A DNA stretch of 16,054 nt. Source: JALYQB01 sp035640155. Its GTDB lineage: Bacteria > Actinomycetota > Actinomycetes > Mycobacteriales > Pseudonocardiaceae. Shown here in pieces: positions 5,929 through 14,485 of the stretch. Within the stretch, counting starts at the first letter, position 1. The number at the start of each line of letters is the position of its first letter. The notes beneath the pieces are model-generated. The model was not told where the DNA came from. It was given only the letters and a program-made list of their open reading frames with translations, and searched no databases. The translations under genes and the position numbers were made by a program. The DNA is taken from NCBI GenBank assembly GCA_035640155.1, contig DASQWR010000059.1, forward strand, positions 1 through 16,054, read 5' to 3'.

Positions 5929-6765
5929 GTGTCGTCTTCTGGGCCGTCGTCTGGGCCGTCTTTGGGGCCGCCTCCGGGGAGCTCGCCACCGCCTGAGCAC
6001 GTGCGCGCCGCGTTCGGGGTGCGCGAGGAGGAGGCGGATCCGCTGGACCAGGGGCCGGTGTGGCGCTGCGGTGAGGTGGTGCTCAAGCGGGTGGCGAGCA
6101 CGGCCGAGGCGGCGTGGATCGCGCAGACGCTCGACGGACTGCACGTCGACGACGTCCGGGTGCCGCGGCCGCTGCGCTCCACCGACGGGCGTTGGGTGGT
6201 CTCCGGGTGGGCCGCCAGCCGCTACGTCTCCGGCCGGGTCGAGCCCCGACACGACGAGGTGGTGGGCGTCGCCCAGCGCCTGCACGCCGCGACCGCTCAC
6301 CTGGCCCGGCCGGGTTTCCTGGCCGACCGAGACGACATGTACGCCGTCGCGGACGCCGCGGCGTGGGGAGAGGCCGAGCCGGAGCTGCCCCTGGACTCTG
6401 GCGGCACCACGTTCGCCCGGCTCGCCGGGGCCCGCCGTCCGGTCGCGCTGTCGCCACAGATCGTGCATGGTGACCTGTTCGGCAACGTCCTGTTCGCCGG
6501 CTCCGCGCCGCCGGCTGTCATCGACTTCACACCATACTGGCGCCCGCCGGAGTGGGCCGCCGCGGTCGTCGTGGTCGACGCACTGGCCTGGGGCGGAGCC
6601 GACCCGGGGCTGCCGCGGCGCTGGTCGGCGCTGGACGAGTGGCCGCAGGTGCTGCTGCGTGCGTTGCTCTTCCGTCTCGCCGTGCACGCCCTGCACCCGC
6701 GCTCGACGGTGCAGTCCCTCGCCGGCCTGCACCGTGCCACCACCCAGGTCTCCGAGCTGCTCTGA
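5929..6765 (+). CDS. TIGR02569 family phosphotransferase-like protein
   Basis: A 278-aa protein that follows moeZ after only 12 nt, so it is probably co-transcribed. It resembles the actinobacterial TIGR02569 family (Rv3205c-like), whose fold recalls aminoglycoside phosphotransferases and choline kinases. Kinase-like elements are K53 in VVLKRV, HGDLFGNVLF at 180-189 (HxDxxxxN catalytic loop) and D199 in the IDF metal-binding position, followed by the family-typical PYWRPPEWA and DALAWGGAD. No substrate is known to me. GTG 5929 is chosen because it gives the usual short N-terminal leader before PPPEHVRAAFGV; its ribosome binding site is poor, and GTG 6001 is a shorter option. Residues 2-12 are a small SSGP repeat encoded by near-identical TCTGGGCCGTC copies at about 5938-5960. 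Confidence 0.82.
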   Translation: MSSSGPSSGPSLGPPPGSSPPPEHVRAAFGVREEEADPLDQGPVWRCGEVVLKRVASTAEAAWIAQTLDGLHVDDVRVPRPLRSTDGRWVVSGWAASRYVSGRVEPRHDEVVGVAQRLHAATAHLARPGFLADRDDMYAVADAAAWGEAEPELPLDSGGTTFARLAGARRPVALSPQIVHGDLFGNVLFAGSAPPAVIDFTPYWRPPEWAAAVVVVDALAWGGADPGLPRRWSALDEWPQVLLRALLFRLAVHALHPRSTVQSLAGLHRATTQVSELL

Positions 6766-6771
6766 ACCCGG

Positions 6772-6801
6772 CGGCCACCGACAGGAGTCTCCTCACGGCC
6801 G
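6772..6801 (+). terminator. Nested palindrome after the TIGR02569 gene, possible terminator
   Basis: CGGCC (6772-6776) pairs with GGCCG (6797-6801), and between them lies AGGAG-T-CTCCT (6783-6793). It starts 6 nt after the stop codon and separates the moeZ unit from the nitrate operon. There is no T run, and the inner palindrome leaves almost no loop in RNA, so termination is uncertain. Confidence 0.3.
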
Positions 6802-6819
6802 GATCCTTGCAGGTGTGAA

Positions 6820-6878
6820 GGGGTGTTCTTCTCCCCGCAACAGCGGGCAACATCGCGATGACACGCGCTCCCTAGCGT
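6820..6878 (+). promoter_or_regulatory. narK promoter and leader region with candidate GlnR-like half-sites
   Basis: TAGCGT at 6873-6878 is a plausible -10, giving a transcript start near 6885 and a leader of about 28 nt. Just upstream are GCAAC (6837-6841), GCAAC (6847-6851) and ATGAC (6858-6862), spaced 10 and 11 bp apart. They resemble the nAC half-sites of GlnR boxes, which activate nitrogen genes in actinobacteria. Two short hairpins compete for the same bases: GGGG (6820-6823) with CCCC (6833-6836), or CCCGC (6834-6838) with GCGGG (6843-6847). The half-site matches are partial and the first two overlap the hairpin. Confidence 0.35.
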
Positions 6879-6912
6879 CGGGTTCCTGACCCACCGAGGC
6901 CAGGGAGGCGCG

Positions 6913-8331
6913 ATGAGCACGTCCGGACGCACGGCAGCACCGGGTCGGGGTCGTTGGATCGAACACTGGGAGCCGGAGGACCCGGCGTTCTGGGAGGCCA
7001 CGGGTAAGCGGGTGGCCCGGCGCAACCTGATCTTCTCGATCTTCACCGAGCACATCGGGTTCTCGGTGTGGAGCCTGTGGTCGGTCATGGTGCTGTTCAT
7101 GACGCCGGCGCAGGGCTTCACCCTGGACGCGAGCGACAAGTTCCTGCTGGTGTCCTTCGCCACCCTGGTGGGCGCGGTGATCCGGGTGCCCTACACGCTG
7201 GCCGTCCCGCGCTTCGGTGGACGCAACTGGACGATCGTGAGCGCCGCGGCGCTGCTCGTGCCCACCGTCCTCACCGCGATCTTCATGCAGCGCCCGGAGA
7301 CGTCGTTCGCGACGTTCATGGTGCTGGCCGCGGTCACCGGGATCGGCGGCGGCAACTTCGCGTCCTCGATGGCCAACATCAGCTTCTTCTACCCGGACCG
7401 CCGGAAGGGCTGGGCCCTCGGGCTCAACGCCGCCGGGGGCAACCTGGGGGTGCCGGCCGTGCAACTGGTCGGCCTGTTCGTCATCGCGTTCTTCGGGCAG
7501 ATGAACCCCGCGTACGTCGCGATGTTCTACCTCCCGCTGCTCGTCGTCGCCGTCACCTGCGCCGCGCTGTACATGGACAACCTGGCCACCGCGCGCTCCG
7601 ATGTCGCCGCCCAGCTCGCGGTGGTCCGGGACCGGCACGCCTGGGTCATGTCGTTCCTCTACATCGGCACGTTCGGCTCGTTCATCGGCTACGGCTTCGC
7701 GTTCGGCCTGGTGCTGCAGACCCAGTTCGGCTTCACCCCGCTCGCAGCGGCGTCGCTGACGTTCATCGGGCCGCTGCTGGGCTCGCTTGCCCGGCCGGTC
7801 GGGGGGTGGCTGGCGGACCGCCGGGGCGGCGCCCGGGTGACGTTCTGGATCTTCATCGGGATGGCGCTGGCCACCGTGGGCATCATCGCCGCCGCTCCGT
7901 CGGAGTCGTTGCCGGCGTTCCTGGTGGGCTTCATCGCGCTGTTCGTGCTGAGCGGGCTGGGCAACGGCTCCACCTACAAGATGATCCCGGCGATCTTCGC
8001 CGCGCAGGCGCGCAGCCAGGTCGAGGCGGGGGCCGACCCGGGCGAGGCAGGCCGCAGCGCCCGACGGCTCGCGGCGGCACTGATCGGGATCGCCGGAGCT
8101 ATCGGCGCCCTGGGCGGAGTGTTCATCAACGTCGCCTTCCGGTTCTCCTTCGGCAGCTCCGGCACCGGCACCGCCGCGTTCATCGCCTTCCTGGCGTTCT
8201 ACGCGGTCTGCGCCGGGCTGACCTGGCGGGTCTACCTGCATCGCCCGACCGCTGCCCGCGCTGCCTCCGCTCCCACCTCCGCTGGCCCCGCATCTACGGG
8301 CGCTGCGCGGCCGGTCCTGGACGGGGTGTGA
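6913..8331 (+). CDS. narK: NarK/NasA-type nitrate/nitrite transporter (MFS, NNP family)
   Basis: A 472-aa inner-membrane transporter that brings nitrate into, or nitrite out of, the cell. It has the NNP N-terminal signature HWEPEDPAFWEATGKRVARRN before the first membrane segment, about 12 hydrophobic segments, and the two glycine-rich nitrate-signature motifs, GIGGGNFASSMANISFFYP at 143-161 and GLGNGSTYKMIPAIF at 348-362. The Pro/Ala/Ser-rich C-terminal tail is cytosolic. The ATG start follows GGGAGG with a 5-nt spacer. It opens a plus-strand operon with nasC, nasB, nirB and nirD, which argues for nitrate uptake in assimilation. The gene is close in type to mycobacterial NarK3 (Rv0261c), which is also found next to an nnaR-like gene and a chelatase gene. 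Confidence 0.95.
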   Translation: MSTSGRTAAPGRGRWIEHWEPEDPAFWEATGKRVARRNLIFSIFTEHIGFSVWSLWSVMVLFMTPAQGFTLDASDKFLLVSFATLVGAVIRVPYTLAVPRFGGRNWTIVSAAALLVPTVLTAIFMQRPETSFATFMVLAAVTGIGGGNFASSMANISFFYPDRRKGWALGLNAAGGNLGVPAVQLVGLFVIAFFGQMNPAYVAMFYLPLLVVAVTCAALYMDNLATARSDVAAQLAVVRDRHAWVMSFLYIGTFGSFIGYGFAFGLVLQTQFGFTPLAAASLTFIGPLLGSLARPVGGWLADRRGGARVTFWIFIGMALATVGIIAAAPSESLPAFLVGFIALFVLSGLGNGSTYKMIPAIFAAQARSQVEAGADPGEAGRSARRLAAALIGIAGAIGALGGVFINVAFRFSFGSSGTGTAAFIAFLAFYAVCAGLTWRVYLHRPTAARAASAPTSAGPASTGAARPVLDGV

Positions 8332-8376
8332 CGCACATCCGGAGCGGCCTTTACCGCACCGTCATGCCCACGACAC

Positions 8377-8385
8377 AGGAGGTGA
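8377..8385 (+). promoter_or_regulatory. Full-consensus ribosome binding site for nasC
   Basis: AGGAGGTGA lies 5 nt before the ATG at 8391 and is a near-perfect complement to the 16S 3' end. It decides the nasC start against the in-frame ATG at 8364 and the long open frame that reads back into narK. Confidence 0.75.
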
Positions 8386-8390
8386 CGAGC

Positions 8391-10523
8391 ATGAACGGTA
8401 TGGCCCCGGTGGACACCCACTGCCCGTACTGCGCCCTGCAGTGCGGGACCACCCTCACGCCCGGCGGACCGCACGGGGTGACGGTGCAGCCGCGGGAGTT
8501 CCCCACCAACCGGGGTGGGCTGTGCCGCAAGGGTTGGACCGCGCCCGCCGTGCTCACCGCCCCGGACCGGCTCACCACCCCGCTGGTGCGCCGGGACGGC
8601 GCGCTGTGCCCGGCGGAGTGGGACGAGGCGCTCGATCTCGTGGCGGCCGGCATCCGCCGGGTGCAGCGGGCCGGTGGCAGGGACGCGGTGGCCGTGTTCG
8701 GCGGCGGCGGGCTGAGCAACGAGAAGGCCTACCAGCTCGGGAAGTTCGCCCGGGTGGCGCTGGGGACCGCGCAGATCGACTACAACGGCCGGTTCTGCAT
8801 GTCCTCGGCGGCCGCGGCGGGCCTGCGGGCGTTCGGGATCGACCGCGGCATGCCGTTCCCGCTGACCGACCTGGCCGGGGCTGAGGTGGTGCTGCTGGCC
8901 GGCGCGAACACCGCCGAGACGATGCCGCCGATGCTCGGTCACCTCGACGCCGCGCAGCTGGTGGTGATCGACCCCCGCCGCTCGGTCACCGCGGAGCGGG
9001 CGCTGGCCCGGGGCGGGATGCACCTGGCGCCGCGGCCGGGTACCGACCTGGCGGTCGCGCTGGGCCTGCTGCACGTGGTGGTCACCGAGGGGTGGGTGGA
9101 CGAGGGCTACGTGACGGCGCGCACCACCGGGTTCGGCGCGCAGCGCCGCGCGGTCGCGACGTGGTGGCCGGAACGGGTGGAGCGGGTCAGCGGGGTCGGC
9201 GCGACGGCGCTGCGGGCGGCGGCGGCGCTGCTCGGTTCGGCGCACCGCCGCGGCGCGGGCGTCTTCGTGCTCACCGGTCGCGGCGTCGAGCAGCATGCCA
9301 CCGGAACCGCCACGGTCAGCGCACTGATCGACCTCGCGCTGGCGTTGGGGTTGCCCGGCACCCCGGGTAGCGGCTACGGCTGCATCACCGGGCAGGGCAA
9401 CGGCCAGGGTGGCCGGGAGCACGGCCAGAAGGCCGATCAACTCCCCGGGTACCGCCGGATCGACGACCCGGCGGCCCGCGAGCACGTCGCCCGGGTGTGG
9501 GGGGTGCACCCGGGCGACCTGCCCGGGCCGGGACGCAGCGCCTACGAGCTGCTCGACGCGCTGGGGGAACCGGACGGGCCCCGCGCCCTGCTGGTGTTCG
9601 GCTCCAACCCGGTGGTGTCGGCGCCCCACGCCGGGCATGTGAGCTCCCGGCTCGCGGCGCTGGACCTGCTGGTGGTCGCCGACGTGGTGCCCTCGGAGAC
9701 GGCCGAGCTGGCCGACGTGGTGCTGCCGGTGACCCAGTGGGCCGAGGAGGAGGGGACCATGACCAACCTCGAGGGGCGGGTGCTGCGCCGCCGCCGGGCG
9801 CTGCCACCGCCACCGGGAGTGCGGTCGGACCTCGACGTGCTGCACGGGATCGCGGAGCGGCTCGGGCAGCCGGCCGATCGGTTCCCCACCGACCCACGCG
9901 CGGTGTACGACGAGCTGCGGGCCGCGTCGGCGGGCGGGGCCGCGGACTACTCGGGGATCACCTGGGAGCGCCTCGACGCGGGGGAGGCGCTGTACTGGCC
10001 GTGCCCAGATCCGGGGCACCCGGGGACGCAGCGGCTGTTCACCGAGCGCTTCGCCCACCCGGACGGGCGGGCCCGGTTCGTGCCAGTGGTCGTCGACGAC
10101 GTCGGACCCGCTGAGCGGGTCGACGCCGAGTACCCGCTGCGGGGCACCACCGGGCGGGTGCTGGCGCACTACCAGTCCGGCGCGCAGACCCGCCGGACGC
10201 CCGAGCTGCTCGCCGCCGATCCGGAGTCCTTCGTCGAGGTGCACCCCGACACGGCTGCCGCCGCGGGGCTCGACGACGGCAAGCCGGCCCGGGTGGTGTC
10301 CCGCCGGGGCGCGGTGCTGGCGGCGGTGCGCACCGACGACACGATGCGCGCGGACACCGTCTTCCTGCCGTTCCACTTCCCTGGCGACGAGCGGGCGAAC
10401 CTGCTCACCAACCCGGCGCTGGACCCGGTGTCGCGGATGCCGGAGTTCAAGGTGTGCGCCGTGCGGCTGGAACCCGTGGATGCCGTCCCAGGCCACGTCC
10501 CAGCGGCGGAGGCGGACTCATGA
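8391..10523 (+). CDS. nasC: Assimilatory nitrate reductase catalytic subunit (Mo-bisMGD, [4Fe-4S])
   Basis: A 710-aa molybdopterin oxidoreductase reducing nitrate to nitrite in the cytoplasm. It has no twin-arginine signal. The N-terminal [4Fe-4S] motif uses C11, C14, C18 and C45 (HCPYCALQC ... GGLCRKG). C136 in YNGRFCMSSA is the probable Mo ligand, as in NapA/NarB/NasA-type enzymes. The middle domains contain GQGNGQGGREHGQKADQLPG, typical of this family, and VLPVTQWAEEEGTMTNLEGR. The C-terminal domain binding the dinucleotide cofactor starts near 580 (RGTTGRVLAHYQSGAQTRR). Length matches NarB/NasC; the extra C-terminal [2Fe-2S] domain of Klebsiella NasA is absent, so the electron donor must be a separate protein, most likely nasB next door. 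The nasC stop overlaps the nasB start (ATGA), implying coupling. Confidence 0.93.
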   Translation: MNGMAPVDTHCPYCALQCGTTLTPGGPHGVTVQPREFPTNRGGLCRKGWTAPAVLTAPDRLTTPLVRRDGALCPAEWDEALDLVAAGIRRVQRAGGRDAVAVFGGGGLSNEKAYQLGKFARVALGTAQIDYNGRFCMSSAAAAGLRAFGIDRGMPFPLTDLAGAEVVLLAGANTAETMPPMLGHLDAAQLVVIDPRRSVTAERALARGGMHLAPRPGTDLAVALGLLHVVVTEGWVDEGYVTARTTGFGAQRRAVATWWPERVERVSGVGATALRAAAALLGSAHRRGAGVFVLTGRGVEQHATGTATVSALIDLALALGLPGTPGSGYGCITGQGNGQGGREHGQKADQLPGYRRIDDPAAREHVARVWGVHPGDLPGPGRSAYELLDALGEPDGPRALLVFGSNPVVSAPHAGHVSSRLAALDLLVVADVVPSETAELADVVLPVTQWAEEEGTMTNLEGRVLRRRRALPPPPGVRSDLDVLHGIAERLGQPADRFPTDPRAVYDELRAASAGGAADYSGITWERLDAGEALYWPCPDPGHPGTQRLFTERFAHPDGRARFVPVVVDDVGPAERVDAEYPLRGTTGRVLAHYQSGAQTRRTPELLAADPESFVEVHPDTAAAAGLDDGKPARVVSRRGAVLAAVRTDDTMRADTVFLPFHFPGDERANLLTNPALDPVSRMPEFKVCAVRLEPVDAVPGHVPAAEADS

Positions 10524-11944
10524 TCCTCATCGTGGGCAACGGGATGGCCGGGCACCGGCTGGCGCAGGGGCTGCGGCGGCGGAACTCCGACCTGCCGGTG
10601 ACCGTGCTCGGAGCGGAGCCCCGGCCCGCGTACAACCGGGTGCTGCTCTCCGCGGTGCTGGCCGGCACGACCACCCCGGAGGCCCTCGAGCTCCCCGATC
10701 CCGGGGTCGAGGTGCGCCTGGACGCACGGGTGGTCCGCATCGACACCCGGGCCCGCCGGGTCACCCTGGCCGACGACGAGACCCTGGACTACGACGAGCT
10801 GGTGCTGGCCACCGGGTCGCGGGCCACCCTGCCCCCGGTCGAGGGCCTGGTCGGCCGGGACGGCACCCCCGCCGACGGGGTGGTCACGTTCCGCACCGTG
10901 GCCGACTGCGAGCGGATTGCGGAGCTGGCCCGCGGCGGTCCGATGGCGGTGCTCGGCGGCGGGCTGCTCGGTGTCGAGGCCGCCCGCGGGCTCGCCGGGC
11001 TGGGCGTCGACGTCACCGTCGTGCACCCGGTGGGTCACCTCATGGAACGCCAGCTCGACCCCGGCGCTGGCGGCGTGCTGGCCCGGGTGCTCAGCGGGGT
11101 GGGTGTGGAGTTCCGGCTGGCGACCGGGGCGGTCGGATGGCAGCCGGGCCGCCTGACCCTCTCCGACGGCGCCGCGCTGGACGTCGCCGGTCTGGTCGTC
11201 ACCGCCGGGGTCGCGGCGCAGAGCTGGCTCGCGCGCAGCGCCGGACTCAGGGTGGAGCGCGGCATCGTCGTCGATGACCGGATGGCGACCTCGGCCCCCG
11301 GGGTGCATGCGATCGGCGAGTGCGCCGAGCACCGTGGCCGCTGCCAGGGCCTGGTGGGACCGTGTTGGGAGCAGGCCGACGTCCTCGCCGACCTGCTCAG
11401 CGGAGCCAATCCCGCTGCCCGCTACACCGGCTCGGCGATGATCACCAGGCTGAAGGCCCGCGACGTCGATCTCGCCGCGATGGGGTCGCTCGACGAGGGA
11501 CCGGACGTCGAGGTGGTGCGGGTGTCCGACGCCGCCCGCGGCCGCTACGGCGCGGTCGCCGTGCGCGACGGCCGGATCGCCGGCGCGGTGCTGCTCGGGT
11601 TGCCCGATGCCACCGGCCCGGTGATCCAGCTGCACGACTCCGGGGCGCCCGCGCCCGCGGACCGCTTCTCGCTGCTGCTCGGCCGGGCCACCCCCGCCGC
11701 GACCGACTCGCCCGCGCAGCTGCCCGCCCGGGCCGTGGTCTGCCGCTGCAACGGGGTCACCAAGGGCGAGCTGGTGGCCGCCTGGCGCTGCGGGTCCCGC
11801 GACGTCGCGGCGCTGGCCGTCGGGACCAGGGCCACCACCGGCTGCGGCAGCTGCGCCGGCGTCGTCGAGGGCCTCTGCCACTGGCTGGACGAGACCGACC
11901 CCGAACCGGAGATGTCGCCCACGGAGCAGGAAGGAGCTGCGTGA
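10520..11944 (+). CDS. nasB: FAD/NAD(P)H oxidoreductase with BFD [2Fe-2S] domain, nitrate reductase electron-transfer subunit
   Basis: A 474-aa flavoprotein expected to pass electrons from NAD(P)H through FAD and a [2Fe-2S] cluster to nasC. The FAD loop GNGMAG is at 6-11, the NAD(P)H loop GGGLLG at 146-151, and the second FAD motif near 253-276 (GVHAIGECAEH). A C-terminal BFD-like domain (about 405-450) carries C408, C410, C442 and C445 (CRC ... GCGSC). The architecture matches the N-terminal half of NirB and the shorter relatives of Bacillus NasB. The start overlaps the nasC stop by ATGA and the stop overlaps the nirB start by one base (TGATG). The symbol follows the Bacillus naming of the donor subunit. 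An alternative role as an additional nitrite reductase donor cannot be excluded, but nirB carries its own flavin domain. Confidence 0.85.
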   Translation: MILIVGNGMAGHRLAQGLRRRNSDLPVTVLGAEPRPAYNRVLLSAVLAGTTTPEALELPDPGVEVRLDARVVRIDTRARRVTLADDETLDYDELVLATGSRATLPPVEGLVGRDGTPADGVVTFRTVADCERIAELARGGPMAVLGGGLLGVEAARGLAGLGVDVTVVHPVGHLMERQLDPGAGGVLARVLSGVGVEFRLATGAVGWQPGRLTLSDGAALDVAGLVVTAGVAAQSWLARSAGLRVERGIVVDDRMATSAPGVHAIGECAEHRGRCQGLVGPCWEQADVLADLLSGANPAARYTGSAMITRLKARDVDLAAMGSLDEGPDVEVVRVSDAARGRYGAVAVRDGRIAGAVLLGLPDATGPVIQLHDSGAPAPADRFSLLLGRATPAATDSPAQLPARAVVCRCNGVTKGELVAAWRCGSRDVAALAVGTRATTGCGSCAGVVEGLCHWLDETDPEPEMSPTEQEGAA

Positions 11945-14442
11945 TGCGCACCCTCGTCATCGCCGGCCACGGGATGGTCGGGCACCGCCTCGTCGAGGCG
12001 CTGGTCGAACGTGACACCGATCGTCAGTGGCGGATCGTGGTCCTTGCCGAGGAAGGGCGGGCCGCCTACGACCGGGTCGCGCTGTCGTCCTACGTGGACA
12101 GCTGGGACGCCGAGCTGCTGGCACTGCCCGGCGTCGAGGACGACCGGGTGGAGCTGCGCCTCGGGGACCCGTGTGTCGCGATCGACCGGGACGCCCGCCG
12201 GGTGCGGACCGCGTCCGGCCACCGGTTCGACTACGACGCGCTCGTGCTGGCCACCGGCTCGGCGCCGTTCGTCCCGCCGGTACCCGGCCACGACCTGCCC
12301 GGCTGCCACGTCTACCGGACTCCGGAGGATCTCGACGCGATCCGGGCCATGGCCGAGCGCGCGATGGGCACCTCCGCGCCCGGGCGCCGTTCCGGGCTGG
12401 TGGTCGGGGGCGGGCTGCTCGGCCTGGAGGCCGCGCACGCCCTGCGCCAGCTGGGTCTCTCACCACACGTGGTGGAGATGGCACCCCGGCTGATGCCGCT
12501 GCAGGTCGACGAGGGGGGCGGTGCGCTGCTGCGCCGGTTCGTCGAGGGCCTCGGTGTCACGGTGCACTGCGGGGCCGCCACCGAGGCGATCGAGGCTGAC
12601 CGCGGGCGGCTGCTGGTGCGGCTGTCGAGCGGCATCGAGATCGACACCGACCTCGTGGTGTTCTCCGCCGGGGTGCGCCCGCGCGACACGCTGGCCCGCG
12701 AGGCCGGCCTCGGCGTCGGCGACCGCGGGGGCGTGCTGGTCGACACCCGCTGCCGCACCGACGACGAGGACGTCTACGCCATCGGTGAGTGCGCCGCGAT
12801 CGAGGGCCGCTGCTACGGCCTCGTCGCGCCCGGTTACGCGATGGCCGAGGTGGTGGCCGACCGGTTGCTCGGCGGGTCCGCCCGCTTCCCCGGCGCCGAT
12901 ACCGCGACCAAGCTCAAGCTGCTCGGGGTGGAGGTCGCCAGCTTCGGCGACGCGCACGCGCAGACCGAGGGCGCGCTCGAGGTGGTGCACAACGACCCGG
13001 TGTCCGGTCGCTACGCCAAGCTGGTGATCTCCGATGACGCGAAGACCCTGCTCGGCGGGGTGCTGGTCGGCGACGCGAGCGCCTACGGGTCGCTGCGCCC
13101 GCTGGTCGGCTCCGAGCTGCCCGCCGACCCCGGTGCGCTGATCTCGCCGTCGGGCGCCGAGCTCGACGCGGGCGCGCTCCCGGCGGGCGCGCAGGTGTGC
13201 TCCTGTCACGCCGTCACCGCCGGAGCGATCGGGGAGGCGGTCGGCGCCGGCGCCACCGACGTGCCCGCACTCAAGGCGTGCACCAAGGCGGGCACCGGCT
13301 GCGGCTCCTGCGTGCCGATGCTGCGCAAGCTCCTCGCGTCGCACGGAGTGGAGCAGTCAAAGGCCCTGTGCGAGCACTTCACGCACAGCCGGGCCGAGCT
13401 CTTCGAGATCGTCCGGGCGACCGGGATCGGCACCTTCTCCGAGCTGGTGTCCCGTCACGGCACCGGCCGGGGCTGCGACGTGTGCAAGCCCGCGGTGGCG
13501 TCGATCCTGGCCTCGCTCGGCGGCGGGCACGTCCTCGCCGGCGAGCAGGCGGCGCTGCAGGACACCAACGACCACTTCCTGGCGAACATGCAGCGCAACG
13601 GCACCTACTCGGTGGTCCCGCGGGTGCCCGGCGGCGAGATCACCCCGGAGAAGCTCATCGCGATCGGTGAGGTGGCCCGCGACTTCGGGCTCTACACCAA
13701 GATCACCGGGGGGCAGCGGATCGACCTGTTCGGCGCCCGCGTCGAGCAGCTGCCGGCGATCTGGCGCCGCCTGGTCAACGCGGGGCTGGAGTCCGGGCAC
13801 GCCTACGGCAAGGCGCTACGCACCGTGAAGTCCTGCGTCGGCACCGACTGGTGCCGCTACGGAGTGCAGGACTCGGTGACGATGGCCATCGACCTCGAGC
13901 TGCGCTACCGGGGGCTGCGGGCCCCGCACAAGATCAAGGGTGGGGTGTCCGGCTGCGCTCGCGAGTGCGCCGAGGCCCGCGGCAAGGACTTCGGGGTGAT
14001 CGCCACCGAGCACGGCTGGAACCTCTACGTCGGCGGCAACGGCGGCTTCAGCCCGCGGCACGCCGAGCTACTCGCCTCCGACGTGGACGCCGAGACGCTG
14101 GTGCGCTACCTCGACCGGTTCCTGATGTTCTACGTGCGCACCGCCGACCGGCTGCAGCGAACCGCGCCATGGATCGAGGCGATGGACGGCGGGCTGGATC
14201 ACCTGCGCGAGGTGGTCGTCGAGGACTCGCTGGGCATCGCGGCCGAGCTGGAGTCGGCGATGGAGGCCCATGTCGCCGCCTACCGGGACGAGTGGCGGGG
14301 GGTGCTCGACGACCCTGACAAGCTCGCCCGCTTCACCTCGTTCGTCAACGCCCCGGATGCCCCCGACCCGTCCATCGAGTTCGTCGACCGCCGGGGGCAG
14401 CCCATCCCGGTGCCCCTCGGCAGTCCCCGTCTCCTCGACTAG
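11944..14442 (+). CDS. nirB: NADH-dependent nitrite reductase large subunit (siroheme, FAD)
   Basis: An 832-aa enzyme reducing nitrite to ammonium with six electrons from NADH. In order: the FAD loop GHGMVG (8-13), the NADH loop GGGLLG (155-160), a BFD-type [2Fe-2S] domain with C419, C421, C453 and C456, a second BFD-like segment (C476, C511, C514), a ferredoxin-like half domain from about 540 (MQRNGTYSVVPRVPGGE), and the siroheme/[4Fe-4S] site C631, C637, C671 and C675 (CVGTDWC ... SGCAREC), followed by YVGGNGG. All key residues are present and the length is normal for NirB. The start is ATG 11944; GTG 11941 directly before it is possible, both behind AAGGAG. It shares one base with the nasB stop. 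The first 470 residues are clearly paralogous to nasB. Confidence 0.95.
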   Translation: MRTLVIAGHGMVGHRLVEALVERDTDRQWRIVVLAEEGRAAYDRVALSSYVDSWDAELLALPGVEDDRVELRLGDPCVAIDRDARRVRTASGHRFDYDALVLATGSAPFVPPVPGHDLPGCHVYRTPEDLDAIRAMAERAMGTSAPGRRSGLVVGGGLLGLEAAHALRQLGLSPHVVEMAPRLMPLQVDEGGGALLRRFVEGLGVTVHCGAATEAIEADRGRLLVRLSSGIEIDTDLVVFSAGVRPRDTLAREAGLGVGDRGGVLVDTRCRTDDEDVYAIGECAAIEGRCYGLVAPGYAMAEVVADRLLGGSARFPGADTATKLKLLGVEVASFGDAHAQTEGALEVVHNDPVSGRYAKLVISDDAKTLLGGVLVGDASAYGSLRPLVGSELPADPGALISPSGAELDAGALPAGAQVCSCHAVTAGAIGEAVGAGATDVPALKACTKAGTGCGSCVPMLRKLLASHGVEQSKALCEHFTHSRAELFEIVRATGIGTFSELVSRHGTGRGCDVCKPAVASILASLGGGHVLAGEQAALQDTNDHFLANMQRNGTYSVVPRVPGGEITPEKLIAIGEVARDFGLYTKITGGQRIDLFGARVEQLPAIWRRLVNAGLESGHAYGKALRTVKSCVGTDWCRYGVQDSVTMAIDLELRYRGLRAPHKIKGGVSGCARECAEARGKDFGVIATEHGWNLYVGGNGGFSPRHAELLASDVDAETLVRYLDRFLMFYVRTADRLQRTAPWIEAMDGGLDHLREVVVEDSLGIAAELESAMEAHVAAYRDEWRGVLDDPDKLARFTSFVNAPDAPDPSIEFVDRRGQPIPVPLGSPRLLD

Positions 14443-14485
14443 TCCGGGGCTTCCGGTCTCATTCCTTCGGCCAGGAGGTGGTGCG

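Noticed and set aside
4606..6732. 708-aa open frame on the minus strand opposite moeZ and the TIGR02569 gene
   Set aside because: It is antisense to two well-supported genes, is rich in Arg, Gly, His and Pro, and has no recognisable domain. It is a GC-driven shadow.
7068..8390. Upstream extension of the nasC frame through narK
   Set aside because: The frame is open only by base composition; the consensus ribosome binding site at 8377-8385 and the iron-sulfur motif place the start at 8391.
8232..10496. 754-aa open frame on the minus strand opposite nasC
   Set aside because: It is an antisense shadow of a clear molybdoenzyme gene, with low-complexity composition.
11320..11943. Upstream extension of the nirB frame inside nasB
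   Set aside because: The flavin-binding N-terminus of NirB begins exactly at 11944, and the upstream translation is a shadow of nasB.
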